64,000 nucleotides of DNA, from NCBI RefSeq assembly GCF_003610235.1, contig NZ_RAPR01000001.1, positions 2,046,001-2,110,000 on the forward strand, read 5' to 3'. The position numbers and the translations under genes are program-made. Origin of the DNA: Catellatospora citrea (GTDB lineage Bacteria > Actinomycetota > Actinomycetes > Mycobacteriales > Micromonosporaceae). This document shows positions 49,418-61,427 of the stretch, piece after piece; position 1 is the stretch's first letter; each line of letters opens with the position of its first letter. The notes below the pieces were generated by a model. That model was given only the letters and a program-made list of their open reading frames with translations. It was not told the origin of the DNA and made no database searches.

Positions 49418-51472
49418 CTAGCCAGGCGTGCCGGTCTCCTCCGCTGTGGCCAGCGTCGCACCCCGGACAGGTGCGGCCTGCGGCGGCGTCACCGGGTCGG
49501 CGGACGGCTCGCCCGGCTGCGGCTGGTCCGAGGTCGGCGGCGTGCCGGACGGGGCCGGCGGTGCCGCCCCGCTCTCCGGCACCGCCGTCTGCGGCGGCAC
49601 GCCGAGGGCGGTGAGCACCGCCACGGCGGTGCGCGGGCCGATGCCGGGCACCTCGGCGATCTCCTCGACGCTGGCCGCCGACAGCCGCTTCAGCGAGCCG
49701 AAGTGGCGCAGCAGCGCCTTGCGCCGGATGTCGCCCAGGCCCGGCACGCTGTCGAGGTCGGAGGCGGTCATCCGGGCGGAGCGCCGCTCACGGTGGAAAC
49801 GGATGGCGAAGCGGTGCGCCTCGTCACGGACCCGCTGCAGCAGGTACAGACCCTCGGCGGTGCGGGGCAGGATGATCGGCATCGAGTCGTCGGGCAGCCA
49901 GACCTCCTCCAGCCGCTTGGCCAGCCCGCACACCGCCACGTCGGTGACGCCCAGCTCGGTGAGCACCGCTGCCGCCGCGTTGACCTGCGGCGCGCCGCCG
50001 TCGACCACGACCAGCTGCGGCGGGTACGCGAACCGCCGGGGCCGCCCCGCGGCGGCCTCCTCGGTCGGGTCCGCCGGGCCCTCCGCGAGATGGCGGGCGA
50101 ACCGCCGCCGCATCACCTCGCTGATCGCCGACACGTCGTCGGTCGCGCCCTTGATGATGAACCGCCGGTAGTCGGCCTTCTTCGGCACGCCGTCCTCGAA
50201 GACCACCATGCTGGACACCACGTCGGTGCCCTGGATCTGCGAGATGTCGAAGCACTCGATCCGCAGCGGGGCCGCGGCCAGCCCGAGCGCGTCCTCGATC
50301 TCCTCCAGGGCCTTGCTGCGGGCGGTGAGGTCGCCGGCGCGGCGCAGCTTGTGCTGGGCGAGCGCCTGCAGGGCGTTGCGGGCGACGGTCTCCATCAGCG
50401 TCTTCTTGTCGCCGCGCTGCGGCACCCGCATGCTGACCCGGGTGCCCCGGTGCTGCGACAGCCAGTCGGTCAGCGCGTCGGCGTCGGCGGGCAGCTCCGG
50501 CACGAGCAGCTCGCGTGGCACGTCGGACTCGCCGGTCTCGCCGCCGTAGATCTGCGTGCAGAAGTGGTGCACGAGGTCGCCGATGCTCAGCTCCTCGGTC
50601 TTGTCCACGATCCAGCCGCGCTGGCCGCGCACCCGCCCGTCCCGGACGTGGAAGACCTGCACCGCGGCTTCGAGGGGGTCGTCGGCGAAGGCGACCACGT
50701 CGGCGTCGGTGCCGTCGGAGAGCACGATCGACTGCTTCTCCATGGCCCGGCGCAGCGCCACCAGGTCGTCGCGCAGCCGCGCGGCGCGCTCGTACTCCAT
50801 CGCGGCCGACGCCTCCTGCATCTCCTTCTCCAGGCGGCGCTGCATGTTCTCGGTGCGCCCGGCCATGAAGTCGCAGAAGTCCTCGACGATGCCGCGGTGC
50901 TCGGCCGCGCTGACCCGGCCGACGCACGGCGCCGAGCACTTGCCGATGTCGCCGAGCAGGCACGGCCGGCCGATCTGGCCCGCCCGCTTGAACACGCCCG
51001 CCGAGCAGGTGCGCGCGGGGAAGATGCGCAGCAGCAGGTCGAGGGTCTCCCGGATGGCCCAGGCGTGCGAGTACGGCCCGAAGTAGCGCACGCCCTTGCG
51101 CTTGGCCCCGCGCATCACCAGCAGCCGCGGATACTCCTCGTCGAGGGTGACCGCGAGGTACGGGTACGACTTGTCGTCGCGGTACTTCACGTTGAAGCGG
51201 GGGTCGTACTCCTTGATCCAGGAATACTCCAGCTGCAGCGCTTCGACCTCGGTCCCGACGACGACCCAGTCCACGCCGGCGGCGGTGGTGACCATCTGCT
51301 GGGTGCGCTGGTGCAGCGTCCAGACGTCGGCGAAGTAGGAGTTCAGGCGGCTGCGCAGGCTCTTGGCCTTGCCGACGTAGATGATCCGGCCCTGGTCGTC
51401 GCGGAACCGGTACACACCCGGCGCGTCGGGAATCGTGCCCGGCGCGGGCCGGTACTGGGACGGATCAGCCAC
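49418..51472 (-). CDS. uvrC: UvrC excinuclease subunit
   Basis: The 684-residue protein has the GIY-YIG nuclease start ([21 protein letters not shown]), a UVR helix region near 200-240 ([21 protein letters not shown]), the RNase H-like nuclease ([14 protein letters not shown]) and tandem HhH motifs ([18 protein letters not shown]). It cuts both sides of DNA lesions. A disordered Pro/Ala tail of about 50 residues follows the HhH. GTG at 51472 has TAGGCT seven bases upstream (51480-51485), predicting a leaderless mRNA. Confidence 0.95.
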   Translation of the reverse strand: MADPSQYRPAPGTIPDAPGVYRFRDDQGRIIYVGKAKSLRSRLNSYFADVWTLHQRTQQMVTTAAGVDWVVVGTEVEALQLEYSWIKEYDPRFNVKYRDDKSYPYLAVTLDEEYPRLLVMRGAKRKGVRYFGPYSHAWAIRETLDLLLRIFPARTCSAGVFKRAGQIGRPCLLGDIGKCSAPCVGRVSAAEHRGIVEDFCDFMAGRTENMQRRLEKEMQEASAAMEYERAARLRDDLVALRRAMEKQSIVLSDGTDADVVAFADDPLEAAVQVFHVRDGRVRGQRGWIVDKTEELSIGDLVHHFCTQIYGGETGESDVPRELLVPELPADADALTDWLSQHRGTRVSMRVPQRGDKKTLMETVARNALQALAQHKLRRAGDLTARSKALEEIEDALGLAAAPLRIECFDISQIQGTDVVSSMVVFEDGVPKKADYRRFIIKGATDDVSAISEVMRRRFARHLAEGPADPTEEAAAGRPRRFAYPPQLVVVDGGAPQVNAAAAVLTELGVTDVAVCGLAKRLEEVWLPDDSMPIILPRTAEGLYLLQRVRDEAHRFAIRFHRERRSARMTASDLDSVPGLGDIRRKALLRHFGSLKRLSAASVEEIAEVPGIGPRTAVAVLTALGVPPQTAVPESGAAPPAPSGTPPTSDQPQPGEPSADPVTPPQAAPVRGATLATAEETGTPG

Positions 51473-51518
51473 GTCGCCAAGCCTAGACGATCAGTCCGAC
51501 AGGCCCCCGGGGCGCGAT

Positions 51519-51568
51519 CGGGCCGGGGCCTTCTCCCGATCCACATGGGATCCGGGGGCCCCGGCCCG
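51519..51568 (-). terminator. Terminator after the Rieske lipoprotein gene
   Basis: CGGGCCGGGGCC pairs perfectly with GGCCCCGGCCCG across a 26-base spacer. It lies 11 bases after the Rieske stop on the minus strand, just upstream of uvrC. Confidence 0.7.
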
Positions 51569-51578
51569 CTCAACAGGC

Positions 51579-52037
51579 TCAGGCGATCTTGATCTCACCG
51601 TTCTCGACCTTGATCTCCTTCTTGTCCAGCGCGCGGGGGGCCGGCGGGCTGATCACGGAGCCGTCGGTGATCGAGAACTCGCTGAAATGACACTGGCACT
51701 TGATCTTGCCAGCCTCGACCTGGCTCACCGGGCAGGCCTGGTGCGTGCAGATGGCGCTGAAACCCACGTACTGGCCCGCGGTCGGCTGGGTGACGACGAC
51801 GCCCTGCTCCTTGAAGATCACCCCACCGCCGACCGGGATGTCCGCGGCCTTGCCCAGCACGGTGCCCGCGCCGACCGCCTGGCCGCCGGCCGGCGGGCTC
51901 GCCGCCGCGCCGGTGGGTCCGGTGGTCGCGGGCGCCTCGGAGCCGCAGGCGGCGAGCAGGGCGCCGGCGCCCACCGCGCCCGCGGAGGCCAGCAGGACCC
52001 GGCGCGAGGTCGCGCCGGACGTGGTCACGTCACTCAT
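51579..52037 (-). CDS. Tat-exported Rieske [2Fe-2S] lipoprotein
   Basis: The 152-residue protein has a twin-arginine signal (SRRVLLASAG, Arg12-Arg13) and a lipobox LAAC at 29-32, so it is folded inside and anchored outside. The Rieske ligands are Cys97 and His99 (CTHQAC) and Cys114 and His117 (CQCH), with Cys102 and Cys116 placed for the disulfide. It may take part in extracytoplasmic electron transfer. ATG at 52037 begins MSDVTTSG; a longer frame to 52073 lacks a ribosome site. Confidence 0.88.
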   Translation of the reverse strand: MSDVTTSGATSRRVLLASAGAVGAGALLAACGSEAPATTGPTGAAASPPAGGQAVGAGTVLGKAADIPVGGGVIFKEQGVVVTQPTAGQYVGFSAICTHQACPVSQVEAGKIKCQCHFSEFSITDGSVISPPAPRALDKKEIKVENGEIKIA

Positions 52038-52137
52038 GAGGGGCCTTCCTAGGTGAGGGTTTCTCTGGATCAACCTAGCGGCCCGTTCTGAAATTTAGCT
52101 GCGAGATCAACCATTTTTCTCGCCCACCGTCATTCAA

Positions 52138-52212
52138 GATCGCCAGACTTGCCCGGCACCTGGGCGAATCTTGAGCCCGCTTTCGCCCACCTGCCTGGCA
52201 AGTCGAGCGATC
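52138..52212. repeat. 75-bp intergenic palindrome, family 2 copy 2
   Basis: GATCGCCAGACTTGCCCGGC pairs with the right arm TGCCTGGCAAGTCGAGCGATC over about 21 bp with three mismatches. An inner TGGGCGAATCTTG/CGCCCA pair is shared with 149-227. It follows the uvrA terminator and precedes the Rieske gene promoter. Confidence 0.75.
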
Positions 52213-52249
52213 ATGAACCGGCCACGCGCGCCCGGGCGGGCATGAGAAA

Positions 52250-52281
52250 GTCCCGGCGACCGCGGAGGTGGTCGCCGGGAC
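52250..52281 (-). terminator. Terminator after uvrA
   Basis: GTCCCGGCGACC pairs perfectly with GGTCGCCGGGAC across an eight-base loop. It lies 17 bases beyond the uvrA stop. Confidence 0.88.
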
Positions 52282-52298
52282 GGGTCGTGCGGGCGGGG

Positions 52299-55205
<2,907 letters not shown>

Positions 55206-55372
55206 AGCAGGCTCTCCCCACACGGTCTTTCGGCGATGTCTTCAGGGCGGTCCGCCACGGCGAAGCCCCAGCTCAGAGGCATGGGTCAAGCAGCACGACG
55301 CGCTCGGCACGCAGTGCAGTCGCGTGCCGTGGGCAACTCTAGCCCCGGCCTCCGACATTCTTGTCTCGCGCC

Positions 55373-55388
55373 ACGAACACACGTGCTA
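55373..55388 (-). promoter_or_regulatory. Weak SOS-box-like site upstream of uvrA
   Basis: ACGAAC-ACAC-GTGCTA is a degraded version of the actinobacterial LexA box (TCGAAC-N4-GTTCGA); only part of each half matches. It lies 168 bases before the uvrA start. The rest of the 329-base stretch 55206-55534 shows no gene. A minus-strand TAGAGT at 55336-55341 could be a -10 box. Confidence 0.25.
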
Positions 55389-55534
55389 ACCCGGCGATTC
55401 GCGTGGTGCGCGTCACCCCTGGCCGTCGCCGTCGGCTCGCGTCCAGCGCACCGGCGGCCGGCGAGTCAGATCACCCGTGAGGGTGAACAGCGCGGCCCCG
55501 CCGCCCGATTCCCGCGGCACGACCGGCCGGCCGG

Positions 55535-56125
55535 TCACTCCCAGGGCAGCCGGTGCAGGGTCAGCTCGACGGTGCGCAGCAGCCGCTCGCGGTCCGCGCC
55601 GCCCGCGGCCTCGACCGCGAGCCCGGAGGACAGCGCGAAGACGTAGCCCGCCGCCGCCCGCGGATCGACCTCGGCCGGCAGGTCGCCCTCGGCGCGCGCC
55701 CGCTCCAGCCGTGCGACCAGGAACTGCTCGCCCCGCTCGCGCCGCCCGGCGAGTTCCGTGCGGATGGAGGCCGCGCCGTCCCCGGCGGCCAGCGCACCGT
55801 GCACCAGCAGGCAGCCCGGCGGGGTGTCGGGGCCGGTGGTGGCCCGGGCCACGCCCTCCAGCCAGTGCCGGATCACCTGACGCACGGTCGGCTGCTGGAT
55901 CGCGTCGCGGGCATACCTGAATACCGAGTCCTCGTAGCGGTCGAGCACCTGTGTGAACAGCCCGGCCTTGGAGCCGAACGCGGCGTAGACACTGCCCGGC
56001 TTGAGCCCGGTCGCCGTGCTCAGATCGGCCATGGTGGTGCCCTCGTAGCCCTTGGCCCAGAACACGTCGAGGGCGGAGCCCAGCACCCGGTCCAGGTCGA
56101 ATTCGCGCGGCCTGCCCACCGCCAT
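55535..56125 (-). CDS. TetR-family repressor (divergent from SDR gene)
   Basis: The 196-residue protein has an HTH at about residues 14-55 (LGSALDVFWAKGYEGTTMADLSTATGLKPGSVYAAFGSK) and an all-helical ligand domain. It resembles LmrA/YxaF-type regulators, with CLLVHGALAAGDG in the ligand domain. It should bind the two operators in the intergenic region and control the SDR gene and itself. ATG at 56125 follows GGGGAGG. Confidence 0.85.
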   Translation of the reverse strand: MAVGRPREFDLDRVLGSALDVFWAKGYEGTTMADLSTATGLKPGSVYAAFGSKAGLFTQVLDRYEDSVFRYARDAIQQPTVRQVIRHWLEGVARATTGPDTPPGCLLVHGALAAGDGAASIRTELAGRRERGEQFLVARLERARAEGDLPAEVDPRAAAGYVFALSSGLAVEAAGGADRERLLRTVELTLHRLPWE

Positions 56126-56145
56126 CGCGCACCTCCCCGAATTTC

Positions 56146-56161
56146 TTGAGTGAATGTTCAA
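56146..56161. promoter_or_regulatory. TetR operator 1
   Basis: TTGAGTGAATGTTCAA is a palindrome with ends TTGA/TCAA, 21 bases before the TetR start. It matches operator 2 in reverse orientation at 12 of 16 positions. Confidence 0.65.
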
Positions 56162-56198
56162 TATATCACGTTGTCGATCTGGGCGCCGTGGTGAGATG

Positions 56199-56214
56199 TT
56201 GAATGGGCACTCAA
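56199..56214. promoter_or_regulatory. TetR operator 2
   Basis: TTGAATGGGCACTCAA lies 25 bases before the SDR start. Its reverse complement, TTGAGTGCCCATTCAA, shares TTGAGTG and TTCAA with operator 1. The duplicated site between divergent genes is a standard TetR control arrangement. Confidence 0.65.
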
Positions 56215-56238
56215 TAATTCGAGCGAAGGAGCGGGACG

Positions 56239-56982
56239 ATGACTCAGCAGCTGAACGGCAAGGTGGCCCTGGTGACCGGCGGATCGCGCGGCATCGGCGC
56301 GGGGATCGCCCGCCGCCTGGCCCGCGAGGGGGCCACCGTGGCGGTGACCTTCCAGTCCTCGGCCGACGCGGCCGCCACCCTGGTCAAGGAGATCGAGGCC
56401 GAAGGCGGCACGGCGTACGCGGTGCGCGCGGACTCGGCCGACCGGGACGCGGTCCGCGGGGTGGTGGACGAGGTCGCGCGGCGGTCCGGCCGGCTCGACA
56501 TCCTGGTCAACAACGCCGGAGTCACGGGGTTCGGGCCGATCGGCGAGCTGACCGACGAGGTGTTCGACCAGACCGTGGGCGTCAACCTGCACGCCGTGTT
56601 CCACGCCAGCCAGGCGGCGCTGCGCCACCTCGGCGAGGGCGGGCGCATCATCACCATCGGCAGCGTCAACGCCGACCGCATGCCGTTCCCCGGCGGCAGC
56701 CTGTACGCGCTGACCAAGGCGGGCGTCGCGGGCTTCACCCGGGGCCTGGCCCGCGAGGTCGGCCCGCGCGGCATCACCGTCAACACGGTGCAGCCCGGCC
56801 CGGTCGACACCGACATGAACCCGGCCGACGGCCCGCTGTCCGCCGCCCTGCTGCCCGCGCTCGCGGTCGGCCGCTACGGCACCGCCGACGAGGTCGCGGG
56901 CGCGGTCGCCTACCTGGCCGGCCCCGAAGCCGCGTACATCACCGGCGCGACCCTGGACGTCGACGGCGGCTTCCTCGCCTGA
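56239..56982 (+). CDS. Short-chain dehydrogenase/reductase (3-oxoacyl-ACP reductase-like)
   Basis: The 247-residue SDR has the cofactor motif TGGSRGIG at 13-20, NNAG at 91-94, catalytic Ser142 (GSVN), Tyr156 and Lys160 (YALTK). It reduces a ketone with NAD(P)H; the substrate is unknown, and the family includes FabG-like and alcohol dehydrogenases. It is divergent from the TetR gene and likely induced by the same ligand. Confidence 0.88.
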   Translation: MTQQLNGKVALVTGGSRGIGAGIARRLAREGATVAVTFQSSADAAATLVKEIEAEGGTAYAVRADSADRDAVRGVVDEVARRSGRLDILVNNAGVTGFGPIGELTDEVFDQTVGVNLHAVFHASQAALRHLGEGGRIITIGSVNADRMPFPGGSLYALTKAGVAGFTRGLAREVGPRGITVNTVQPGPVDTDMNPADGPLSAALLPALAVGRYGTADEVAGAVAYLAGPEAAYITGATLDVDGGFLA

Positions 56983-57011
56983 CCGCCACCCGCGCGCGCT
57001 CGCCGCCGGGT

Positions 57012-57079
57012 GATGATCGCTGTTTTGTGTCACTTCCCGCGGTATTGACCGCAGATCATGACCCAAGAGAGCGATCATC
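57012..57079. repeat. 68-bp intergenic palindrome
   Basis: GATGATCGCTGTTTTGTGTCA pairs with TGACCCAAGAGAGCGATCATC over about 21 bp with three or four mismatches, around a short CGCGGTATTGACCGC inner stem. It lies 29 bases after the SDR gene, so it may terminate that transcript. The GATCAT/ATGATC ends recall family 1 and family 2 elements. Confidence 0.6.
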
Positions 57080-57178
57080 GCCCGGCGACAGCCGATGGCG
57101 GCCGGGGCTCCGGTCGGCGAGCCGTGCGGCAAAGGTGCGTGTGGCATGGGCCACCAGCAGCGCATACCATTCGCGATC

Positions 57179-57844
57179 GTGACGGATCTGATGGACTCGC
57201 AGCTCCCCGGCCGGACCGGGCCGGACCAGCTCGACTGCGTGGTCTGCGGTCACGTTCCGGCGGCCGACGTGAGCTTCTACCGGCACGTCGGCCTGGTGGT
57301 CCACGTGCGCTTCACCAAGGTCCAGGGTCCGTTCTGCCGGGACTGCGGGCTGGCCCGGATGCGCGACGCGACCGCCGAGACGATCACGAGCGGCCTGTGG
57401 AGCCCGGTGTCGGTCGTGCTCGCGCCGCTGGCGTTCATCCGCAACGTACGAGGCCGGCGCACCGTGCTCGCCCTGGACTCCCCCGTCCCGCGCGCCGGCC
57501 AGGCCGCGTCCAACCTCGCCCCGCTGCGACCCACGCGGCCGGTGTTCCGCCGGGTCAAGTCGTGGCTCGCGCCCGCCTTCCTGGTGGCCCTGGTCGCGGT
57601 CGCGGCGCTGTTGAACGACCCGTCGGCGGAGAAGCTGAACGTGGTCGGCGGCTGCGTCGACGTCGACACCTTCCTGCGAGCCGACACCGCCGACTTCGTC
57701 CGCTGCGACGAGCCGCACGATGCGGTGATCACCAGCATCGAGACGAGCTACCAGTCCTGCGACGGCGCCTACGTGGAGCAGCTCTACCGCTACTACTGCC
57801 TCGACGCCGTCGACGGCGGGGCGCCACTCCCCAACGCGCGCTGA
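57179..57844 (+). CDS. Zinc-ribbon membrane protein of unknown function
   Basis: The 221-residue protein has two CxxC pairs (CVVCGH near 22 and CRDCG near 55) forming a likely zinc ribbon, and one membrane helix near 142-157 (WLAPAFLVALVAVAALL). Its outside part carries four cysteines (GGCVDV, VRCDEP, QSCDGA, YYCLDA), which could form disulfides and recall septum-formation-type domains. GTG at 57179 has TACCAT eight bases upstream (57165-57170), so it is probably leaderless; other starts are ATG at 57191 or 57095. Confidence 0.65.
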   Translation: MTDLMDSQLPGRTGPDQLDCVVCGHVPAADVSFYRHVGLVVHVRFTKVQGPFCRDCGLARMRDATAETITSGLWSPVSVVLAPLAFIRNVRGRRTVLALDSPVPRAGQAASNLAPLRPTRPVFRRVKSWLAPAFLVALVAVAALLNDPSAEKLNVVGGCVDVDTFLRADTADFVRCDEPHDAVITSIETSYQSCDGAYVEQLYRYYCLDAVDGGAPLPNAR

Positions 57845-57948
57845 CCTCGCAGACCGCCCGATCGCAAGGCTCACCCGCGGTGCCCGTCGACCCCGCGCCC
57901 CGCGAGCGCGGGGCGCGGACGTGGCCCGCGGGTCAGCGGGTCAGCGGG

Positions 57949-59007
57949 TCAGCGGGAGCGGTAGTTCCAGTGGGCGGGGCGGCTCGCCGGGCCGCCCCGG
58001 CCGGTGCGGCGGGCGCGAGCGCGGCGGGACTCGAAGGCGAGCTCGCGTTGCAGCTTGCACCAACTCTCCCAGCGGCGCGCGGTCAAGCCGCCGTCGGCCA
58101 GCTCGGCCCGTACGGCGCAGCCCGGCTCGCTGTCGTGCGCACAGTCCTGGAAGCGACACTTCTCGATGAGCGAGACGATGTCGGCGAACGTGCGGTCGAG
58201 GCCCTGCTCGCCGTCGAGCAGACCGACCGCGCGGATGCCGGGGGTGTCCAGCACCGCCCCGCCGCCGGGCACCGGCACCAGCGCGCGGTACGTGGTGGTG
58301 TGCCGGCCCTTGCCGTCGACCCGGCGGATGGCCTGGGTCTGCATCACGGTCGTCCCGATCAGCGCGTTGACCAGGGTCGACTTGCCCGCCCCGGACGCGC
58401 CGACGAGGCCCAGGGTGCGGCCGTGGGCGACCAGGGGACGCAGCGCGTCCATGCCGGCGCCGGTTTCGGCGCTGACCGCGATCGCCTCCACGCCCGGGGC
58501 CAGCTCGGCCAGCTGGTCGGCCAGCGCCTGCGGGTCGGCGACCAGGTCGGCCTTGGTGATGATGAGCAGCGGCCGCGCGCCCGAGTCCCAGACGAGCGCG
58601 AGCAGGCGCTCGATGGTGGACGGCTCGGGCAGCGGGTCGGGTGAGGCGATCACCGCGGCGGTGTCGATGTTGGCGGCCAGCACCTGGCCGGTGGCGTCCT
58701 TGTCGGCGGTGCGGCGCACGATCGCGCTGCGCCGCGGCAGCACGGCCTCGATGGTGGTGCGGTTGTCCGGCCAGTGACGCAGCGCCACCCAGTCGCCGGC
58801 GCACGGCAGCGCGACCGGGTCGGCCGCGGCGGCGATCATGGCGGGCCCGCCGAGACCGGCGCGGGCCGTGCCGGTGCTGGTCAGCACCGTGCAGATGCCG
58901 CGGTCGGCGCGCACCACCCGGCCCGGCACGTGGTCCGGCCGGTCGAACAGGGGGTACGCGGAAGCGAAGTGGTCGTCCCAGCCCAGGGACGACAGGGAGA
59001 CTGTCAT
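57949..59007 (-). CDS. rsgA: RsgA ribosome small-subunit GTPase
   Basis: The 352-residue protein has the circularly permuted GTPase order: G4 ITKAD near 150-154, G1 GASGAGKST near 203-211 and G3 DTPGIR near 254-259. A zinc-binding domain, CRFQDCAHDSEPGC (Cys284, Cys289, His291, Cys297), follows. RsgA checks late 30S assembly. It begins at ATG 59007, with AAGGA five bases upstream. The C-terminal tail is Arg-rich. Confidence 0.94.
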   Translation of the reverse strand: MTVSLSSLGWDDHFASAYPLFDRPDHVPGRVVRADRGICTVLTSTGTARAGLGGPAMIAAAADPVALPCAGDWVALRHWPDNRTTIEAVLPRRSAIVRRTADKDATGQVLAANIDTAAVIASPDPLPEPSTIERLLALVWDSGARPLLIITKADLVADPQALADQLAELAPGVEAIAVSAETGAGMDALRPLVAHGRTLGLVGASGAGKSTLVNALIGTTVMQTQAIRRVDGKGRHTTTYRALVPVPGGGAVLDTPGIRAVGLLDGEQGLDRTFADIVSLIEKCRFQDCAHDSEPGCAVRAELADGGLTARRWESWCKLQRELAFESRRARARRTGRGGPASRPAHWNYRSR

Positions 59008-59199
59008 CGGATTCCTTGTCATGGATGCGCGAGTGAAACGGGGGTCACGCCATCCGGGAGGGTGGCGTGCTGGATACCTCGACAGACATGGCGCCACCTC
59101 CCTCGAAGTCATCGTGGCGAGCTGTCCTCACCTTCGCCATCACGGTACGCGGGCCGTCGGCACCGGGCCACGTGATTTCGGCCGTACCCCGACCGGGGG

Positions 59200-59475
59200 T
59201 CACTCGCCGGGCGGAGCGTCGACCGCCGTCGACCGCCCGGCGACCAGCAGGGTGCGGTAGGCATAGTGGTAGTCGGCGCAGCCCGGCCGGTGGCACAGCC
59301 GGCAGCCGGCGCCCGGCGCCGCGGGGTCGGGCAGGTGGTCACGGAGCATCCGCCGGTATCCCACTGCCTGCTCGTCTGTGATGCGTCCAGTGTGCACGTC
59401 GCCTCCCGGCACGACCGTCACCAGGGCTCCCGCCTTCCACAGTGCACGCGCGAAATGCAACTTGCAACCCGGCAC
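59200..59475 (-). CDS. Small hypothetical protein with CxxC-x4-C motif
   Basis: The 91-residue protein contains CRLCHRPGCADYHY near 58-71, a likely zinc-binding knuckle, and a preceding helical stretch, EQAVGYRRMLRDHLPDP. Similar short proteins accompany XRE/DUF5753 loci in actinobacteria, as I recall. It lies divergent from the XRE gene with 108 bases between them. Function is unknown and the start is uncertain. Confidence 0.5.
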   Translation of the reverse strand: MPGCKLHFARALWKAGALVTVVPGGDVHTGRITDEQAVGYRRMLRDHLPDPAAPGAGCRLCHRPGCADYHYAYRTLLVAGRSTAVDAPPGE

Positions 59476-59583
59476 GCGAGCAAGTTCCCGACGCGACCCG
59501 CCGGGGGTCCCTTGCCGAGCCGATGGAGCCGCAGCAGACTGTCAACGCACTGTCGGCAAAGGAGGGTCGGGCGAAGGAGGATC

Positions 59584-60447
59584 ATGGCCACCTCGGGCAC
59601 CTCGCTGCGCCGCCGCCGCCTCGGCGTGGCACTGCGCGAGCTGCGGGAACGCGCGGGCATGACCCACCAGCAGGTCGGTCCCGCCCTCGACTGCTCGCCC
59701 TCGAAACTGAGCCGGATCGAGAACGGCGAGGTCGGCGTACGCCGCAGCGACCTGCTGGTGCTGCTGGACCTGTACGGCCTCGACGACACCGCCCAGCGCG
59801 ACGAGCTGATCGAGCTGGCCCGCGAGTCCAAGCGCCGCGGCGGCTGGTGGCTGCAGTACGGCGACCTTTCCCATCCATACTTGAAGTTGATTCAACTCGA
59901 ATCCGAAGCGGCTTCGATTCGAGGCAACGAACTCGTCCTCATTCCTGGTCTCCTTCAGACAGAGGACTATGCTCGCGCGCTGATCCGGACCGCGAGCCGA
60001 GACGACGACGAAGAGGTGGAGCGTCGGGTCGGCATCCGATTGACGAGACAGGAAATACTGCGCCGACCGAATCCGCCAGAATTTTGGGTGGTACTTGACG
60101 AAGCAGCATTGCACCGTCAGGTCGGTGGCGCAGCGATCATGAAAGATCAACTCAATGCCCTAGCCGTTGCCTGCGACCGCCCTAACATCACCGTGCAGGT
60201 GCTCCCCTTCGAACATGGCGAGTACGAAGCCATGACAGGAACCTTCAGGGTGATGCGATTTCCCGACCACCGCGACCCAGACACCGTCTACCTCGAAGGC
60301 TTCGGTGGAACCATCTACCTGGACGATGCGAGAGATATCATACGATATAGCCTGGTTTTCGACCATCTCTGCGCGGCGGCACTCAGTCCACAACTGTCAC
60401 GTCAACGGATCCTCGCCGTTGCGCAGAGCATCTCTGAGCATGTTTGA
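59584..60447 (+). CDS. XRE-family regulator with DUF5753 domain
   Basis: The 287-residue protein has an HTH_3-like domain at about residues 10-65 (LRELRERAGMTHQQVGPALDCSPSKLSRIENGE) and a DUF5753 C-terminal domain from about 95 (QYGDLSHPYLKLIQLESEA, GLLQTEDYARAL, LPFEHGEYEAMTG). It belongs to the WhiJ-like group that pairs with DUF397 proteins in Streptomyces, where they affect development or act like toxin-antitoxin partners. AAGGAGG precedes the ATG. From about 59868 the codon GC content falls, while the reading frame continues. Confidence 0.88.
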   Translation: MATSGTSLRRRRLGVALRELRERAGMTHQQVGPALDCSPSKLSRIENGEVGVRRSDLLVLLDLYGLDDTAQRDELIELARESKRRGGWWLQYGDLSHPYLKLIQLESEAASIRGNELVLIPGLLQTEDYARALIRTASRDDDEEVERRVGIRLTRQEILRRPNPPEFWVVLDEAALHRQVGGAAIMKDQLNALAVACDRPNITVQVLPFEHGEYEAMTGTFRVMRFPDHRDPDTVYLEGFGGTIYLDDARDIIRYSLVFDHLCAAALSPQLSRQRILAVAQSISEHV

Positions 60448-60458
60448 GGAGACGACGT

Positions 60459-60665
60459 ATGCGCAATGCCGACCTGTCCAGCGCCGGGTGGCGCAAGAGC
60501 ACTCGTAGCGGCGCTGCCCAGGGTGACTGCGTTGAGGTCGCCAAGGTTCAGACTTCAGTCGCTGTACGCGACTCCAAGCATCCGGTGGGGCCCATCCTGA
60601 TCTTCTCGCTGAGTGATTGGCGATCCTTCATGGCGGGCACCAAGGCGGGTGAGTTCGACCGCTGA
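60459..60665 (+). CDS. DUF397-domain small protein
   Basis: The 68-residue protein has the DUF397 form: RNADLSSAGWRKSTRSGAAQGDCVEVAKV, VAVRDSKHPVGPIL and SDWRSFMAGTKAGEFD. DUF397 proteins are partners of adjacent XRE/DUF5753 regulators. GAGGAG precedes the ATG at 60459. It lies 11 bases after the XRE gene. Confidence 0.9.
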   Translation: MRNADLSSAGWRKSTRSGAAQGDCVEVAKVQTSVAVRDSKHPVGPILIFSLSDWRSFMAGTKAGEFDR

Positions 60666-60739
60666 ACACCTCCGCGAACCACTAGACGCCTGTCGATACC
60701 CTCGCGAGCAAGCGTTCACCGCGAGTCAGAGGAGTCGAT

Positions 60740-61420
60740 GTGCGTTCGGGTATACGTGGCATGGTCGGTTCACCGTACGGCCGGGTTGCCGTTGCCGTCC
60801 TGCTGTCAATGGCAACCACGGCCATACTTCTTGCGACACCGTTCGCCCTTGGTTATCTGAGTGACCTGCCAGGTGCCGACTGGGCAAGACTGAGCGACGT
60901 CGCCGAGACGTTCGGAGCCATCGCCACCCTCATCGGAGCTCTCACGCTTGGCGGCGTGGCAGTTTCGTTGATGATGCAGGCCCGCGACAACAAGTTGAAT
61001 CGCGAGCAGGCGCGCCGAGGATTCCATCTCAACCTGTACGCGATGGCCTTTGACGACCCAGCGCTGTTGGAATGCTGGGGCGAGGTGGTGCCACCGTCCT
61101 ACAGCCACGACGAGCATCGGCAGCACGTTTATGTGAATCAGATCGTGTCATTTTGGTCTATGTTGCACAAGGTGGACGAGCTGCCTGAGGATGAGCTGAG
61201 GCAATTGGCTGCCGCATTGTTCAAACGGGAACCCGGCCGGCGCTACTGGCACGTCGCCAGCACCTATCGTCGAGCGCTTCGAGGCACGAGACGTACCCGT
61301 GAATTCGTGAGGGTCGTCGACGACGAATACCAGAGGGCGACGGCGGGCCGGCAAGGCACGTCGGAGCACCAGCCAGCGTCAGCAGACCCGTTGCTCGCGG
61401 TCAAGATTCCCGAGGGCTGA
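60740..61420 (+). CDS. DUF6082-like membrane protein
   Basis: The 226-residue protein has a first membrane helix (about 17-40) and a second near 60-80 (GAIATLIGALTLGGVAVSLMMQ), then a soluble helical domain with RGFHLNLYAMAFDDPALLECWG, the pattern of DUF6082 proteins found in Streptomyces. The function is unknown. GTG at 60740 follows GAGGAG. Its base composition is lower in GC than the surrounding genes, like that of the XRE C-terminal half, so the three genes probably arrived together. Confidence 0.75.
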   Translation: MRSGIRGMVGSPYGRVAVAVLLSMATTAILLATPFALGYLSDLPGADWARLSDVAETFGAIATLIGALTLGGVAVSLMMQARDNKLNREQARRGFHLNLYAMAFDDPALLECWGEVVPPSYSHDEHRQHVYVNQIVSFWSMLHKVDELPEDELRQLAAALFKREPGRRYWHVASTYRRALRGTRRTREFVRVVDDEYQRATAGRQGTSEHQPASADPLLAVKIPEG

Positions 61421-61427
61421 CCTCGGG

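Noticed and set aside
48359..51592. Plus-strand frame of 1077 codons opposite rapZ and uvrC
   Set aside because: Same cause: absence of stops in GC-rich antisense. No ribosome site and no recognisable fold.
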